A stretch of DNA of 58,167 bases from an uncultured Spirochaetales bacterium (GTDB lineage Bacteria; Spirochaetota; Spirochaetia; Sphaerochaetales; Sphaerochaetaceae). Numbering within the stretch: the first letter of the stretch is position 1; every line of letters starts with the position of its first letter. This document shows, piece after piece, positions 24,851-33,240 of the stretch. Under the pieces are notes generated by a model. The model searched no databases, was not told the DNA's origin, and saw only the letters and a list, made by a program, of their open reading frames with translations. A program made the position numbers and the translations under genes. The DNA is taken from the NCBI GenBank assembly GCA_949293595.1, contig CASFDW010000009.1:1-58167 (forward strand). The letters are read 5' to 3'.

Positions 24851-26166
24851 CGGACAGGGACATGTATCATGCCGAAAGGCTCCGCAAGATGGTAATGGTC
24901 GATACGGTGAGCGTCAAGGATGTCTATGACAGCGTCAGGTTCGATAGGTTCCACAAGGTTCTGGAAGATCTTTTCCCTCGGTGTTTCTCAACGATGGAGA
25001 CGCATTGGTTCGACGGATCCTTGCTTTTGAGGTGGCGCGCCGAGGAGCCGAAGGATGATCCCGTGCTTCTGATGAGCCACCAGGATGTTGTCGAGGCTTC
25101 CGGCACGTGGAAGCACCCTCCGTTCGGTGGGGATATCGCGGACGGGGCGCTCTGGGGGCGCGGAACCGTCGACACCAAGGGCTCCCTCTACTGCATCTTC
25201 CAGGCGGTTGAGGAACTTATGGAGGAGGGATTCAGGCCTTCCGTTGATGTCTACATAGCCTCTTCCTGCAACGAGGAGACGAACGGTCCCGGAGCGGAGA
25301 GGACCGCTGAGTATCTGGAAAAGGAGGGGGTGCATCTCCAGTTCCTTCTCGACGAGGGCGGGATGATCAAGTCCGAGCCGCTCAAGGGGGCCGAGGGAAG
25401 GTATGCCATGATAGGATGCGTGGAAAAGGGGACCGGCAATTTCAGGTTCGTCGCGAGAGGATCCGGCGGACATGCCTCCGCCCCAGGCAGGAACACCCCG
25501 CTAGTGAGGCTTGCCGCATTCATTCTGGATGTCGAGAGGCATTCCCCGTTCAAGTCGCGGATGAACGCCACAACCTGTGAGATGTTCCGCCGGCTGGGAG
25601 GTGGCGTCAGAGGTCCGCTCGGATTCGTCTTCCGTCATGCGAAGGTGTTCTCGCCACTTCTTGAATTCCTCCTTCCGCGTGTCAACCGTCTTGCCTCCGC
25701 CATGATAACCACCACGATCGCGTTCACCACCGCCAAGGGCAGCGACGGACTCAACGTGCTTCCCCAGGAGGCGTATGTGACTGGCAACATCAGGTTTTCA
25801 CACCAGCAGGGTGTCGCCGCATCCTTGGAAGCTCTTGAAAGGATTGCCAGGCGGCACGGTGTGGAGGTGGAGGTCATCGAGGGTCATGACGCCTATCCGG
25901 TTGTCGACCATGACAGCAGGGCTTTCAAGCTCGTGGAGCAGGTGATCGGCGAGGTGTTCCCCGGTGTCGTTCCGGTCCCGTACTGCATGACAGGCGGCAC
26001 CGACGCACGCCATTACAGCAACCTGACGGCGGATGCGATACGCTTTGCCCCTCTCGAGATCAACGAACAGCAGTACCAGTCCATACACGGACTTGACGAG
26101 AACATAAATGTTGACACCCTTTCCCGGGGTGTGGAATTCTATAAGAGGATACTGGGAAAGGTGTGA
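24847..26166 (+). CDS. M20 family metallopeptidase
   Basis: A 439-residue di-zinc amidohydrolase (dipeptidase, carboxypeptidase or N-acyl-amino-acid deacylase). Metal and catalytic residues are visible in LMSHQDVVEA, GRGTVDTKGSL, SSCNEETNG, DEGGMI and GGTDARHYSN. A dimerisation insert containing GSGGHASAPG lies between the halves. The start at 24847 is set by the ATGA overlap. The frame continues further upstream but that part lies inside the previous gene. Cytoplasmic. It probably splits an imported conjugate or peptide whose product feeds the next enzyme. Confidence 0.9.
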   Translation: MTDRDMYHAERLRKMVMVDTVSVKDVYDSVRFDRFHKVLEDLFPRCFSTMETHWFDGSLLLRWRAEEPKDDPVLLMSHQDVVEASGTWKHPPFGGDIADGALWGRGTVDTKGSLYCIFQAVEELMEEGFRPSVDVYIASSCNEETNGPGAERTAEYLEKEGVHLQFLLDEGGMIKSEPLKGAEGRYAMIGCVEKGTGNFRFVARGSGGHASAPGRNTPLVRLAAFILDVERHSPFKSRMNATTCEMFRRLGGGVRGPLGFVFRHAKVFSPLLEFLLPRVNRLASAMITTTIAFTTAKGSDGLNVLPQEAYVTGNIRFSHQQGVAASLEALERIARRHGVEVEVIEGHDAYPVVDHDSRAFKLVEQVIGEVFPGVVPVPYCMTGGTDARHYSNLTADAIRFAPLEINEQQYQSIHGLDENINVDTLSRGVEFYKRILGKV

Positions 26167-26194
26167 CGGATTGTTTTGATTGTGGAGAATGCGG

Positions 26195-27481
26195 ATGTAC
26201 GACAGCAGAGAGATTGACAGGCTTTTGAAGAACGAGATCACCGAGGCCCTGGGGTGTACGGAGCCTGCATGCGCGGCCCTTGCCGGCGCCAAGGTCAGGG
26301 ATCTTCTCGACCGTCCTGTTGAGAAGGCGGTCGTATATGTTTCCAGGGACATGATGAAGAACGCCATGGGCGTCTCCATACCGAACAGCAGGCTTTCCGG
26401 CATCAAGGCCGCGGTCAGCCTGGGGCTGGCGACGGGCGGAAGCCGCAACGGACTCTCCGTCCTCTCGCTCGTGGGCGAAGAGGAGCGGCGGGCCGCGGAG
26501 AAGCTGGATCTTGAGGTCAATCTCGCTGAGGACGTTCCCGCACTGTACATTGCCGTGCGGGCCTTTGGCGGAGGATCGGAGGCATATGCCTCGATCGAAA
26601 ACGAGCACGACCGTTTCTCCAGGCTCGAGAAGGATGGCGTGGAGATAAGCGTTGGCATCTCGTTCATAACGGAATGCGCATCCTCGCTCGATCATGATTT
26701 CCTGAACGACCTCACGTTCTCCGACATCATAGGCTATGCCGAGCGTTTGGACATTGAAATACGTTCTCTGTTGCTTTCCGCCTGCAGGACGAACATGGAG
26801 ATCAGCAGGGCCGGTCTTGAGGAGGAATGGGGGCTTCGCGTCGGAGCAACGATGTATGCGGGCATGGGGAAGGTCGCAACCGTCGACGATGCCATGAGAA
26901 AGGGCGCGTGCTATGCCGCCGCCGGCTCCGACGCCAGGATGTCCGGCTCCTGCCGGCCCGTCATGATAAACAGCGGGAGCGGGAACCAGGGCATAACCGT
27001 TACCGTTCCCGTCGCGGTTCTCGCCGACTATCTCGGAACAGACGAGGACAGGCTTGTCTCCGCCCTTGCGATAAGCGAACTCGTCGGGCTTGTGCTGACA
27101 AACAGGAAGGCCAGGCTTTCCGCCCTGTGCGGGGCGTTCACCGCATCGATCGGAACGGCCGCCGCCTGGGTCTATCTGCTTGGGGGCGGGGAGCAGGAGA
27201 TGGATGCGGCCACCAACAACATGGTGGGCAACCTCACCGGCATAATCTGCGACGGCGCCAAAAGGACATGTGCGCTCAAGATCTATTCGTCCCTCGTCGC
27301 GGCCTCGGTTTCCGTTTCTCTTGCCATGAAAGGCATCAGTGCGAGGGAGGAGTCAGGAATCGTGGGAGCCTCGGGATTGGAATCCATACTTCATCTTTCC
27401 CGCCTGTCCCATGAGGGCATGGAGGAGACCGACCGCACCATACTGAACATCATGATGGAGAAGGGCGGCGGCAGCCGATGA
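26195..27481 (+). CDS. L-cysteine desulfidase/UPF0597 (CyuA-like) family protein
   Basis: A 428-residue member of the serine-dehydratase-alpha-like family. Characterised members split L-cysteine to pyruvate, ammonia and sulfide using a 4Fe-4S cluster. Candidate cluster cysteines are C21 and C26 in ALGCTEPACAA, one in SGSCRPVMINSGSGNQGI and one in CDGAKRTCALK. GGAGA lies 6 bases before the ATG at 26195. It sits between M20 peptidase and DnaQ-like genes in one operon. Cysteine as substrate is inferred; other beta-substituted amino acids are possible. Confidence 0.85.
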   Translation: MYDSREIDRLLKNEITEALGCTEPACAALAGAKVRDLLDRPVEKAVVYVSRDMMKNAMGVSIPNSRLSGIKAAVSLGLATGGSRNGLSVLSLVGEEERRAAEKLDLEVNLAEDVPALYIAVRAFGGGSEAYASIENEHDRFSRLEKDGVEISVGISFITECASSLDHDFLNDLTFSDIIGYAERLDIEIRSLLLSACRTNMEISRAGLEEEWGLRVGATMYAGMGKVATVDDAMRKGACYAAAGSDARMSGSCRPVMINSGSGNQGITVTVPVAVLADYLGTDEDRLVSALAISELVGLVLTNRKARLSALCGAFTASIGTAAAWVYLLGGGEQEMDAATNNMVGNLTGIICDGAKRTCALKIYSSLVAASVSVSLAMKGISAREESGIVGASGLESILHLSRLSHEGMEETDRTILNIMMEKGGGSR

Positions 27482-28092
27482 GATATTGCAGCATTGATTT
27501 CGAAACCGCCAACCGGTATCCGGACAGCGCATGTGCCATAGGACTTTGTGAGTTCGACGAGGAGGGATGCCTCCTCGATTCATACTATTCGCTCATCAGG
27601 CCCCGCCGTCTCGAATTCGATCCCATGTGCACGGCCGTGCATCATCTGGATCCGTTTGACATCGCGAAAGCTCCGACGCTTGACGAACTGTGGCCCGATA
27701 TCACATCTTTCGTGTACGGACTGCCTCTTGTGGCCCATAACGCGCCTTTCGACATTCCAGTGCTCAAGGCCAGCGCCGAATCGGCCGGGGTGGGCGGGAT
27801 TGAAACGGAATACTATTGCACGCTTTCCTTGTCCCGCAGGGTGCTTTCACATAGGTCGAGCTACCGCCTGACAAGCCTTGCCGGGGATTTCGGTTGGGTT
27901 TACGACGCGCATATGGCATTGGAGGACGCACTCGTATGCGGAAAGCTTTTCGCACGCCTTTGCGGTGAGGCCCTTTTTTCGGAATCCTCGATGAGCTCCT
28001 TCATCAAAAAGGTCTACGGGACGGCTCCGGGCGCATATCCGCGCCGTCTTCTCATCGAGCGCCCCGCATCCGTTCAGCTTTCCTTGTTCTGA
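27478..28092 (+). CDS. DnaQ-like 3'-5' exonuclease
   Basis: A 204-residue DEDDh exonuclease related to the proofreading subunit of DNA polymerase III. Exo I is SIDFETAN, Exo II is LVAHNAPFDIPVL, Exo III is HMALEDALVCGK. The C-terminus ERPASVQLSLF resembles a clamp-binding peptide (QLSLF), which suggests contact with the beta sliding clamp. It overlaps the previous gene by 4 bp and the convergent membrane-protein gene by 19 bp. Its presence in an amino-acid operon is odd and may be positional only. Confidence 0.88.
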   Translation: MRYCSIDFETANRYPDSACAIGLCEFDEEGCLLDSYYSLIRPRRLEFDPMCTAVHHLDPFDIAKAPTLDELWPDITSFVYGLPLVAHNAPFDIPVLKASAESAGVGGIETEYYCTLSLSRRVLSHRSSYRLTSLAGDFGWVYDAHMALEDALVCGKLFARLCGEALFSESSMSSFIKKVYGTAPGAYPRRLLIERPASVQLSLF

Positions 28093-28676
28093 TCCGGTTT
28101 CGCCAGCCGGAAGAGCACCAGTATCACTGCATACGATGCGGCGGCTGTTGCTATCGCGCTGGCCTTGAAACCGTACAGCCCTGAAAAGAAGAATATGGTG
28201 TTCAGCACCTCCGCCACGGCCAGTACGGACACGGCACGGGCTCCTTTCCTCTGGACAGCCAGCCAGGCAGCATCGCTGTCTATCCATTTGAAATTTATTG
28301 CCGTCCTGCTGCTTCTGTCGTGGTTTGTTCCCAGATGCACAGCCTCGGCGGCGAGCAGTATGCTCAAAACGATGTGGAAGGCCTTGAAAGGATCGGGATG
28401 GAACAGGCCGAGGTTGTCCAGTACTATCAGCAGCGCATACAGCTCGATCAGCACCGTGATCAGGATGCACAACCTTTTCCCGGAGCCTTTTTGGGAAAAG
28501 ATGAAGATAGGAAGAACCGGCAGCAGCGTCACCAGCAGAAGGCGGAAGCTGCTTTTCTCCGTTCCTGTTCCGGATAACGTTATCCTTTCCGGCAGGAGGA
28601 ATATCACTGCAAGTGCCGATGCCGCGGTGCATAGAAGGACCGCGGCAACCAGTATCCGGTATCCCTTGTCATGCAT
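28074..28676 (-). CDS. Hypothetical membrane protein (possibly DUF1648/SdpI-like)
   Basis: 200 residues with about six hydrophobic segments and no recognised enzyme motif. LLPERITLSGTG after the first helix recalls the DUF1648 motif of SdpI-type proteins, but it is weak. It overlaps the PAP2 gene upstream by 8 bp, so both are one operon. Confidence 0.6.
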   Translation of the reverse strand: MHDKGYRILVAAVLLCTAASALAVIFLLPERITLSGTGTEKSSFRLLLVTLLPVLPIFIFSQKGSGKRLCILITVLIELYALLIVLDNLGLFHPDPFKAFHIVLSILLAAEAVHLGTNHDRSSRTAINFKWIDSDAAWLAVQRKGARAVSVLAVAEVLNTIFFFSGLYGFKASAIATAAASYAVILVLFRLAKPDQNKES

Positions 28677-29574
28677 TTTCGGACTCCATCAGGCCTGTTT
28701 TCACGGCGACAAGCGGGAACAAATAGGTCGCCCAGATGCCGATCAGTCCGTAGCGCAGAAAGGCCGCGGGGTAGTAGAGGCTCTCCGGGAACACCAGTTT
28801 AAGGCTTTGGAAAACCAGTATTACGGCCAGTCCCGCGACCAGCCGGATAATCTTCCTGCTCCTTGTGCCGTCGGTTTTGAATCTTATGTGCTTTTCCTCC
28901 AGCCCCATTCCGATGAGAGCTGTTCCGAGCACCGCCATGTTCTTCATGAGGTCCGAGAACGCGGTCTCGTCCATCGGAAGGAAATGCAGCCCCATGGCCG
29001 CGATGAATGATATCGCGGATATCGCGGAACCCGTGGTGATGGAGACCTTCACGAGCTCGTTTTTGTTTTCAAAAAGACGTGCAAACGCATCTGAGAGGAC
29101 GAAGACGGAGAAAAGACCTATTGCCGTGCCTGTAATCACATCCATCGGCCAATGCACGCCGAGATAAAGCCTTGAGACCGGCACGCAGATGATGAAAATG
29201 ATGCAGAACGCCTTCATAAGACGGTTGCCGAACAGCTTGCACAGTGAGCCGAAGAAGGCCGACGCCCCGGTGGAATGACCCGACGGGAATGAGTATCCGG
29301 TTGCGGTGCCGACCCTCCCTGCCTCGATCAGCTCCGGATGCTTCACGAACGGACGGGGGACACGGAAGATCGCCTTGAGTATCTGCATGCACATGAGGGC
29401 CGTCATAAGGTTGCCGAACAGTATGAACCCCTTCTTCTTGTCCACACACCAGTAGATTGACAGGAGTATCAATATCATCGCGACCTCCTCCCCGAAGAAT
29501 GAGAAGAAGTTTGCCAGTGCGGTCAAAAAACCATTTTGGACCGATTGGAAAAAAAGCAATATCTCCAGCTGCAT
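28669..29574 (-). CDS. PAP2 superfamily membrane phosphatase
   Basis: A 301-residue lipid-phosphate phosphatase with about eight membrane helices. The three PAP2 motifs are present: KAIFRVPRP, FPSGHS and SRLYLGVHWPMD. It probably removes phosphate from isoprenyl or phosphatidyl phosphates on the outer face of the inner membrane. A C-terminal membrane region beyond the catalytic core makes it longer than minimal family members. No strong ribosome site is visible before the ATG at 29574. Confidence 0.88.
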   Translation of the reverse strand: MQLEILLFFQSVQNGFLTALANFFSFFGEEVAMILILLSIYWCVDKKKGFILFGNLMTALMCMQILKAIFRVPRPFVKHPELIEAGRVGTATGYSFPSGHSTGASAFFGSLCKLFGNRLMKAFCIIFIICVPVSRLYLGVHWPMDVITGTAIGLFSVFVLSDAFARLFENKNELVKVSITTGSAISAISFIAAMGLHFLPMDETAFSDLMKNMAVLGTALIGMGLEEKHIRFKTDGTRSRKIIRLVAGLAVILVFQSLKLVFPESLYYPAAFLRYGLIGIWATYLFPLVAVKTGLMESENA

Positions 29575-29644
29575 GGATTCCTCCCGGGCACTTCGTCAAA
29601 AATTACGGTGCCACATCGTTGTTCCTGGTTTTATAATTCATAAT

Positions 29645-30190
29645 ATGCTTGAAAAGAGAAAAATAGAAGAAGTACTTACCTATATCGAGCCCGGTCCCGT
29701 GACGCTCGTCTCCACGTCAGACGGGAAAAGGAACAACCTGATGACGGTGACATGGACCATGGCATCGAGCTTCTCGCAGGACCTGGTCATCACCTCCGGT
29801 CCTTGGAACCTCTCCTTCGAAACGATACTGGAAACCAGGGAATGCGTGGTCGCGATACCTCCGGCATCACTATTGGAAACAGCTGTCGGAATAGGCATGG
29901 TGAGCGGGGCGGATGTCGACAAGTTCGAACGTTTTTCCCTCACGCCGGTCAAGGGCGAGGTCGTGTCCGCACCATTGGTCGGGGAATGCCTGGCCTCGAT
30001 AGAGTGCACCCTTACGGAGCATATCGCAAGATATGGCTTCCTGGTCCTGAAGGCCCGCCGGCTCTGGGTTAATCCCGACCTGGAGGACCGTCGCATATGC
30101 CATGCCGTATCGGACGGGACTTTCTTTGCCGACGGGGAGCGCTTCGATTATCGCCGGCTCATGGAGGCCAAGCTTCCGCCCGGCCTCTGA
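29645..30190 (+). CDS. Flavin reductase-like (FMN-binding split-barrel) protein
   Basis: A 181-residue FMN-binding protein of the flavin-reductase-like family. VTLVSTSDGKRNNLMTVTWTMASSF is the flavin-binding start, and ETILETRECVVAIP follows. Such proteins carry FMN and act as flavin reductases or small redox sensors. The ATG at 29645 fits the usual N-terminus; the in-frame extension to 29573 has no support. No strong ribosome site is visible. It ends directly against the convergent PanE-like gene with no spacer. Confidence 0.85.
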   Translation: MLEKRKIEEVLTYIEPGPVTLVSTSDGKRNNLMTVTWTMASSFSQDLVITSGPWNLSFETILETRECVVAIPPASLLETAVGIGMVSGADVDKFERFSLTPVKGEVVSAPLVGECLASIECTLTEHIARYGFLVLKARRLWVNPDLEDRRICHAVSDGTFFADGERFDYRRLMEAKLPPGL

Positions 30191-31192
30191 TCAGAGATCG
30201 AACAACGCGATGTTGTCCATTGAGGGCTTCCTCCTGCCGGCACTGATTTCCTTGACGATTTCCACAACCATGTCGTTTGCAGGGGTAGGCACACCCGTTT
30301 TCCTGCCGTAGCCGCAGACAATCCCGTTGATGAAGTCGATCTCCGTTGGCTTGCCTTTCTCGATGTCCTGGAGCATGGAGGCCTTGAGAGCCGCGTGTTT
30401 CTTCATCGCAAGCGGGATCAGTGCGAAGGAAATCATCTTCTTGACCGGATTGGAGTAATCGAACAGCTTTGCGATGTCCTTGCCCTGTACGGGCTCCAGT
30501 GTGTATCCGGCCTTCTTGGACACGTCGATGCACTCTTTGATCACCGCCTGGCATACCCTGCGGCTTTTTTTATTGACGGCAACCTCTCCGAACGTACATC
30601 CCGTGACGGTGGACAGTCCGGAGAATGCCGCATTGATGAGCAGCTTCGACCACCTTGCTCCTAGGAAGTTGTCCTCCGTCACGCAGGTCCCCATTTTCGA
30701 GAGCACGGAAGATATCTTCACGAGATTCTTGTCGTCCCTGCCGTTGAACCCTCCGATGCTGAAGCTGATCTCGTCGCTTGTAAGCTCCGACACGCCGGGC
30801 GAGAGGAGCGTCGCTCCCCATGCTATAGCGCAGCCGTATGTCCTGTCCCTGCCTATTATTTCGGCGATTCCGGGTTCGGGCAGCCCGTTCTGACAGGTGC
30901 AGATTATTCCGTCGGTTCCAAGGAACGGCCTCAGCCCTTCCACGACGTTGTGATTGTCCAATTGTTTTGTCATGAGGAATATGATGTCGTAGGTCCCTTC
31001 CATCTGATCGGGTGTCAGTGCCTTGACCGGGATTGTGAAGTTCTTTTTCCCGACCACTTTGGCGCCGTTCTTCCTCATTGCCTCCACATGCGCCTTGTTC
31101 CTGTTTATCAGTTCCGTGTCGATGGACGCCTTCGTCAGGTAGGCGCCAAGGATTGTGCCGAGGCTTCCCGCCCCGTATATGGCTATCCTCAT
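30191..31192 (-). CDS. Ketopantoate reductase family protein (PanE/ApbA-like)
   Basis: A 333-residue NADPH-dependent reductase. The nucleotide motif is GAGSLGTILGAYL. The N/K catalytic region reads CQNGLPEP and KLLINAAFSGLSTVTG, and the C-terminal helix domain is normal. Family members reduce 2-dehydropantoate in coenzyme A synthesis or related 2-oxoacids. No other pantothenate gene is near, so a paralogue with another substrate is possible. AAGGAGAAAC precedes the ATG. Confidence 0.87.
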   Translation of the reverse strand: MRIAIYGAGSLGTILGAYLTKASIDTELINRNKAHVEAMRKNGAKVVGKKNFTIPVKALTPDQMEGTYDIIFLMTKQLDNHNVVEGLRPFLGTDGIICTCQNGLPEPGIAEIIGRDRTYGCAIAWGATLLSPGVSELTSDEISFSIGGFNGRDDKNLVKISSVLSKMGTCVTEDNFLGARWSKLLINAAFSGLSTVTGCTFGEVAVNKKSRRVCQAVIKECIDVSKKAGYTLEPVQGKDIAKLFDYSNPVKKMISFALIPLAMKKHAALKASMLQDIEKGKPTEIDFINGIVCGYGRKTGVPTPANDMVVEIVKEISAGRRKPSMDNIALFDL

Positions 31193-31378
31193 TTGTTTCT
31201 CCTTATGCCTTTCTGGGAAGAATCATTTGTCCGGAAGGAAAAAAAGTCAATACGGCGTTATTGACACACAAGTCCGGCGCCTTTGTGTAGAGTGTGTATG
31301 TTTTGCATCCTGGTCCTTTCTTTCCGCCCCGCACCCCTTATCTTTTGGATAGAAGGCGCGGAGCCTTCGGAGGATACG

Positions 31379-32470
31379 ATGAAAAAAATGATTATTCCAA
31401 TTCTTATGGCCGCCTGCTGCACAGGCTTTGCATTTGCAGCAGATTCCAGTCCGCTCGATGCGAACTGCAGCAGTTTTTCCTGGACGACAAAAGATGGCGA
31501 CCATCTTCTTGGAAGGACATACGACATGTTCGGCAATCTCGATGCCAACAAGATATCCGTGATAGGAGAGGGATATGAACTAAGCCTTTCTCCCGACGGG
31601 ACAAGGACGGCCGAGCTCGAATACGGGTTCCTCGGAATGACGGTCGTAGGCACGACAGCCTCGCCTGTGTTCGTCGACGGAGTCAATGAGAAAGGTTTGA
31701 TGGGATGCCTTCTGAACTTCCCCGGTTACGGATATTTCAACACCAACCAGGGTGAAGGTAAGCTTGACATATATCCCGGCAGCCTGCTCGGTTATCTGCT
31801 CGGGACATGCTCCAGTGTCGATGAGGTCGCCAAAGCCATGGAAAACATCAACCTTACCGACGAGCTCGTGTATGGCAAGGTGATGTCGGTGCACTACATC
31901 TTCTCCGACAGCACAGGCGAGACGATAATAATCGAACCTGACGAGGGTGGGGTGAGCGTGCATCGCAATACCATAGGGGTGATGGCGAACAGCCCCGATT
32001 ACGGTTGGCAGAAGACCAATCTGAAAAACTATGTCGCCATAACGAACATCCATACGGAACCCAGGATGATCGCGGGTGAGAAATTCTCCGCGTTCGGCGA
32101 GGGAACCGGAGGTGTGTTCGGTCTTCCGGGAGACTATTCTTCACCCAGCAGGTTCGTACGCCTTGCGTTCATGAAGAACTATGCTCCAAAAGGTGAGGAC
32201 GAGATCGATGCCGTGACCAGGATGTTCCACAGCTTTGCCGTTGTCGATATCCCTGAGGGTCTTTTGAAGGAGGATCCTTATCATGAGGCCTACGAACAGA
32301 CGCTCTGCACCTCGGTCATGTGCTCCGAAAGCGCAACCTACTACTTCTCGCCGTATACGGACAGAAGGATAACGGCACTAAGGGTTTCAGAAGCCCTTGC
32401 GGCCCTCGATGGTGCGCCGATAGGTTACTACGAGATTCCGAAGAGCCAAGATATAAACTATCTGGTTTGA
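31379..32470 (+). CDS. Secreted choloylglycine-hydrolase/penicillin V acylase-like amidase
   Basis: An Ntn-hydrolase of the linear amide C-N hydrolase family, 363 residues with a signal peptide ending ...FAFA-A. The predicted nucleophile is C30, preceded by a short propeptide DSSPLDAN. R46 and D49 lie 16 and 19 residues after it, exactly the spacing of C2, R18 and D21 in bile salt hydrolases. GVMANSPDYGW supplies the conserved Asn. It should act outside the inner membrane on bile-acid conjugates, N-acyl homoserine lactones or similar amides; which one cannot be told. CGGAGG precedes the ATG. It is followed by a terminator. Confidence 0.85.
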   Translation: MKKMIIPILMAACCTGFAFAADSSPLDANCSSFSWTTKDGDHLLGRTYDMFGNLDANKISVIGEGYELSLSPDGTRTAELEYGFLGMTVVGTTASPVFVDGVNEKGLMGCLLNFPGYGYFNTNQGEGKLDIYPGSLLGYLLGTCSSVDEVAKAMENINLTDELVYGKVMSVHYIFSDSTGETIIIEPDEGGVSVHRNTIGVMANSPDYGWQKTNLKNYVAITNIHTEPRMIAGEKFSAFGEGTGGVFGLPGDYSSPSRFVRLAFMKNYAPKGEDEIDAVTRMFHSFAVVDIPEGLLKEDPYHEAYEQTLCTSVMCSESATYYFSPYTDRRITALRVSEALAALDGAPIGYYEIPKSQDINYLV

Positions 32471-32488
32471 CAGGTTTTTTCATCCTTT

Positions 32489-32528
32489 CCCCCTTTGCTT
32501 CCTCCCGGTTGCAAAGGGGGTTTTCTTT
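32489..32528 (+). terminator. Terminator of the Ntn-amidase gene
   Basis: Ten-bp stem CCCCCTTTGC (32489-32498) with GCAAAGGGGG (32511-32520), then TTTTCTTT. Confidence 0.88.
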
Positions 32529-32544
32529 GGGATAGATTCGAAAC

Positions 32545-33240
32545 ATGGATGAAGTTCTTGTTTTGGCCCATAGGGGCAGGCATGGATCGGGAGTGCTGGA
32601 GAACACTCTTGAGGCATTCTCCGCGGCCTTGGATTGCGGGGCGTCCGGGATGGAGCTGGATGTGAGGGCCACCTGCGACGGACGGCTGGTGGTGAGCCAT
32701 GATCCGGACCTCCGGCGCGTGCATGGCGTTGATGGCCTGATCCGAGGGATGACATTTGCACAAATAAGGGATGCGGCTCCGGATGTTCCGACCCTGGACG
32801 AGGTGTTCCAGGCCTTCGGCGGGGTATTCTATGATATCGAGGTCAAGGCGGATCCGGTCACGGACACGGGGGCGTGCCCCCTTCTGGCGGAGCTGCTGGA
32901 TAGATACCGCATCGACCCGTCAAGGTTGTTGGTCTCATCCTTCAATCCGCTTGTGATGAGGAGGTTCCACCATCTTGCCCCGCATTATGCGACTGCCGCC
33001 ATCTACGACAGCAGGGGGACGACCCCGTTCTATCTCAGAAGAGGGCAGGGACGCCTTTTCTTCCACTGTGATTGCCTCAAGCCCAGGGCCGATATCGCAT
33101 CCCGGCAGATGGATAGGCATCCGTCCTACCGTTTCGCTCCATGGGATGTCAACGATGCAAAAGTGGCCGGAGACCTGATTGTGCGAGGTGCGTGGGCCCT
33201 GATCACCGATGATGTCCCGCTGATAAGAAGCCTATTCTGA
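32545..33240 (+). CDS. Glycerophosphodiester phosphodiesterase
   Basis: A 231-residue cytoplasmic GDPD with no signal peptide. Catalytic and metal residues lie in AHRGRHGSGVLENTLEAF, ELDVRATCDGRLVVSHD and YDIEVK. It splits glycerophosphodiesters to glycerol-3-phosphate and an alcohol. It lies 17 bp after the previous terminator. No clear ribosome site was seen, so the start is moderately certain. Its end overlaps the convergent aldo/keto reductase by 9 bp. Confidence 0.87.
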   Translation: MDEVLVLAHRGRHGSGVLENTLEAFSAALDCGASGMELDVRATCDGRLVVSHDPDLRRVHGVDGLIRGMTFAQIRDAAPDVPTLDEVFQAFGGVFYDIEVKADPVTDTGACPLLAELLDRYRIDPSRLLVSSFNPLVMRRFHHLAPHYATAAIYDSRGTTPFYLRRGQGRLFFHCDCLKPRADIASRQMDRHPSYRFAPWDVNDAKVAGDLIVRGAWALITDDVPLIRSLF

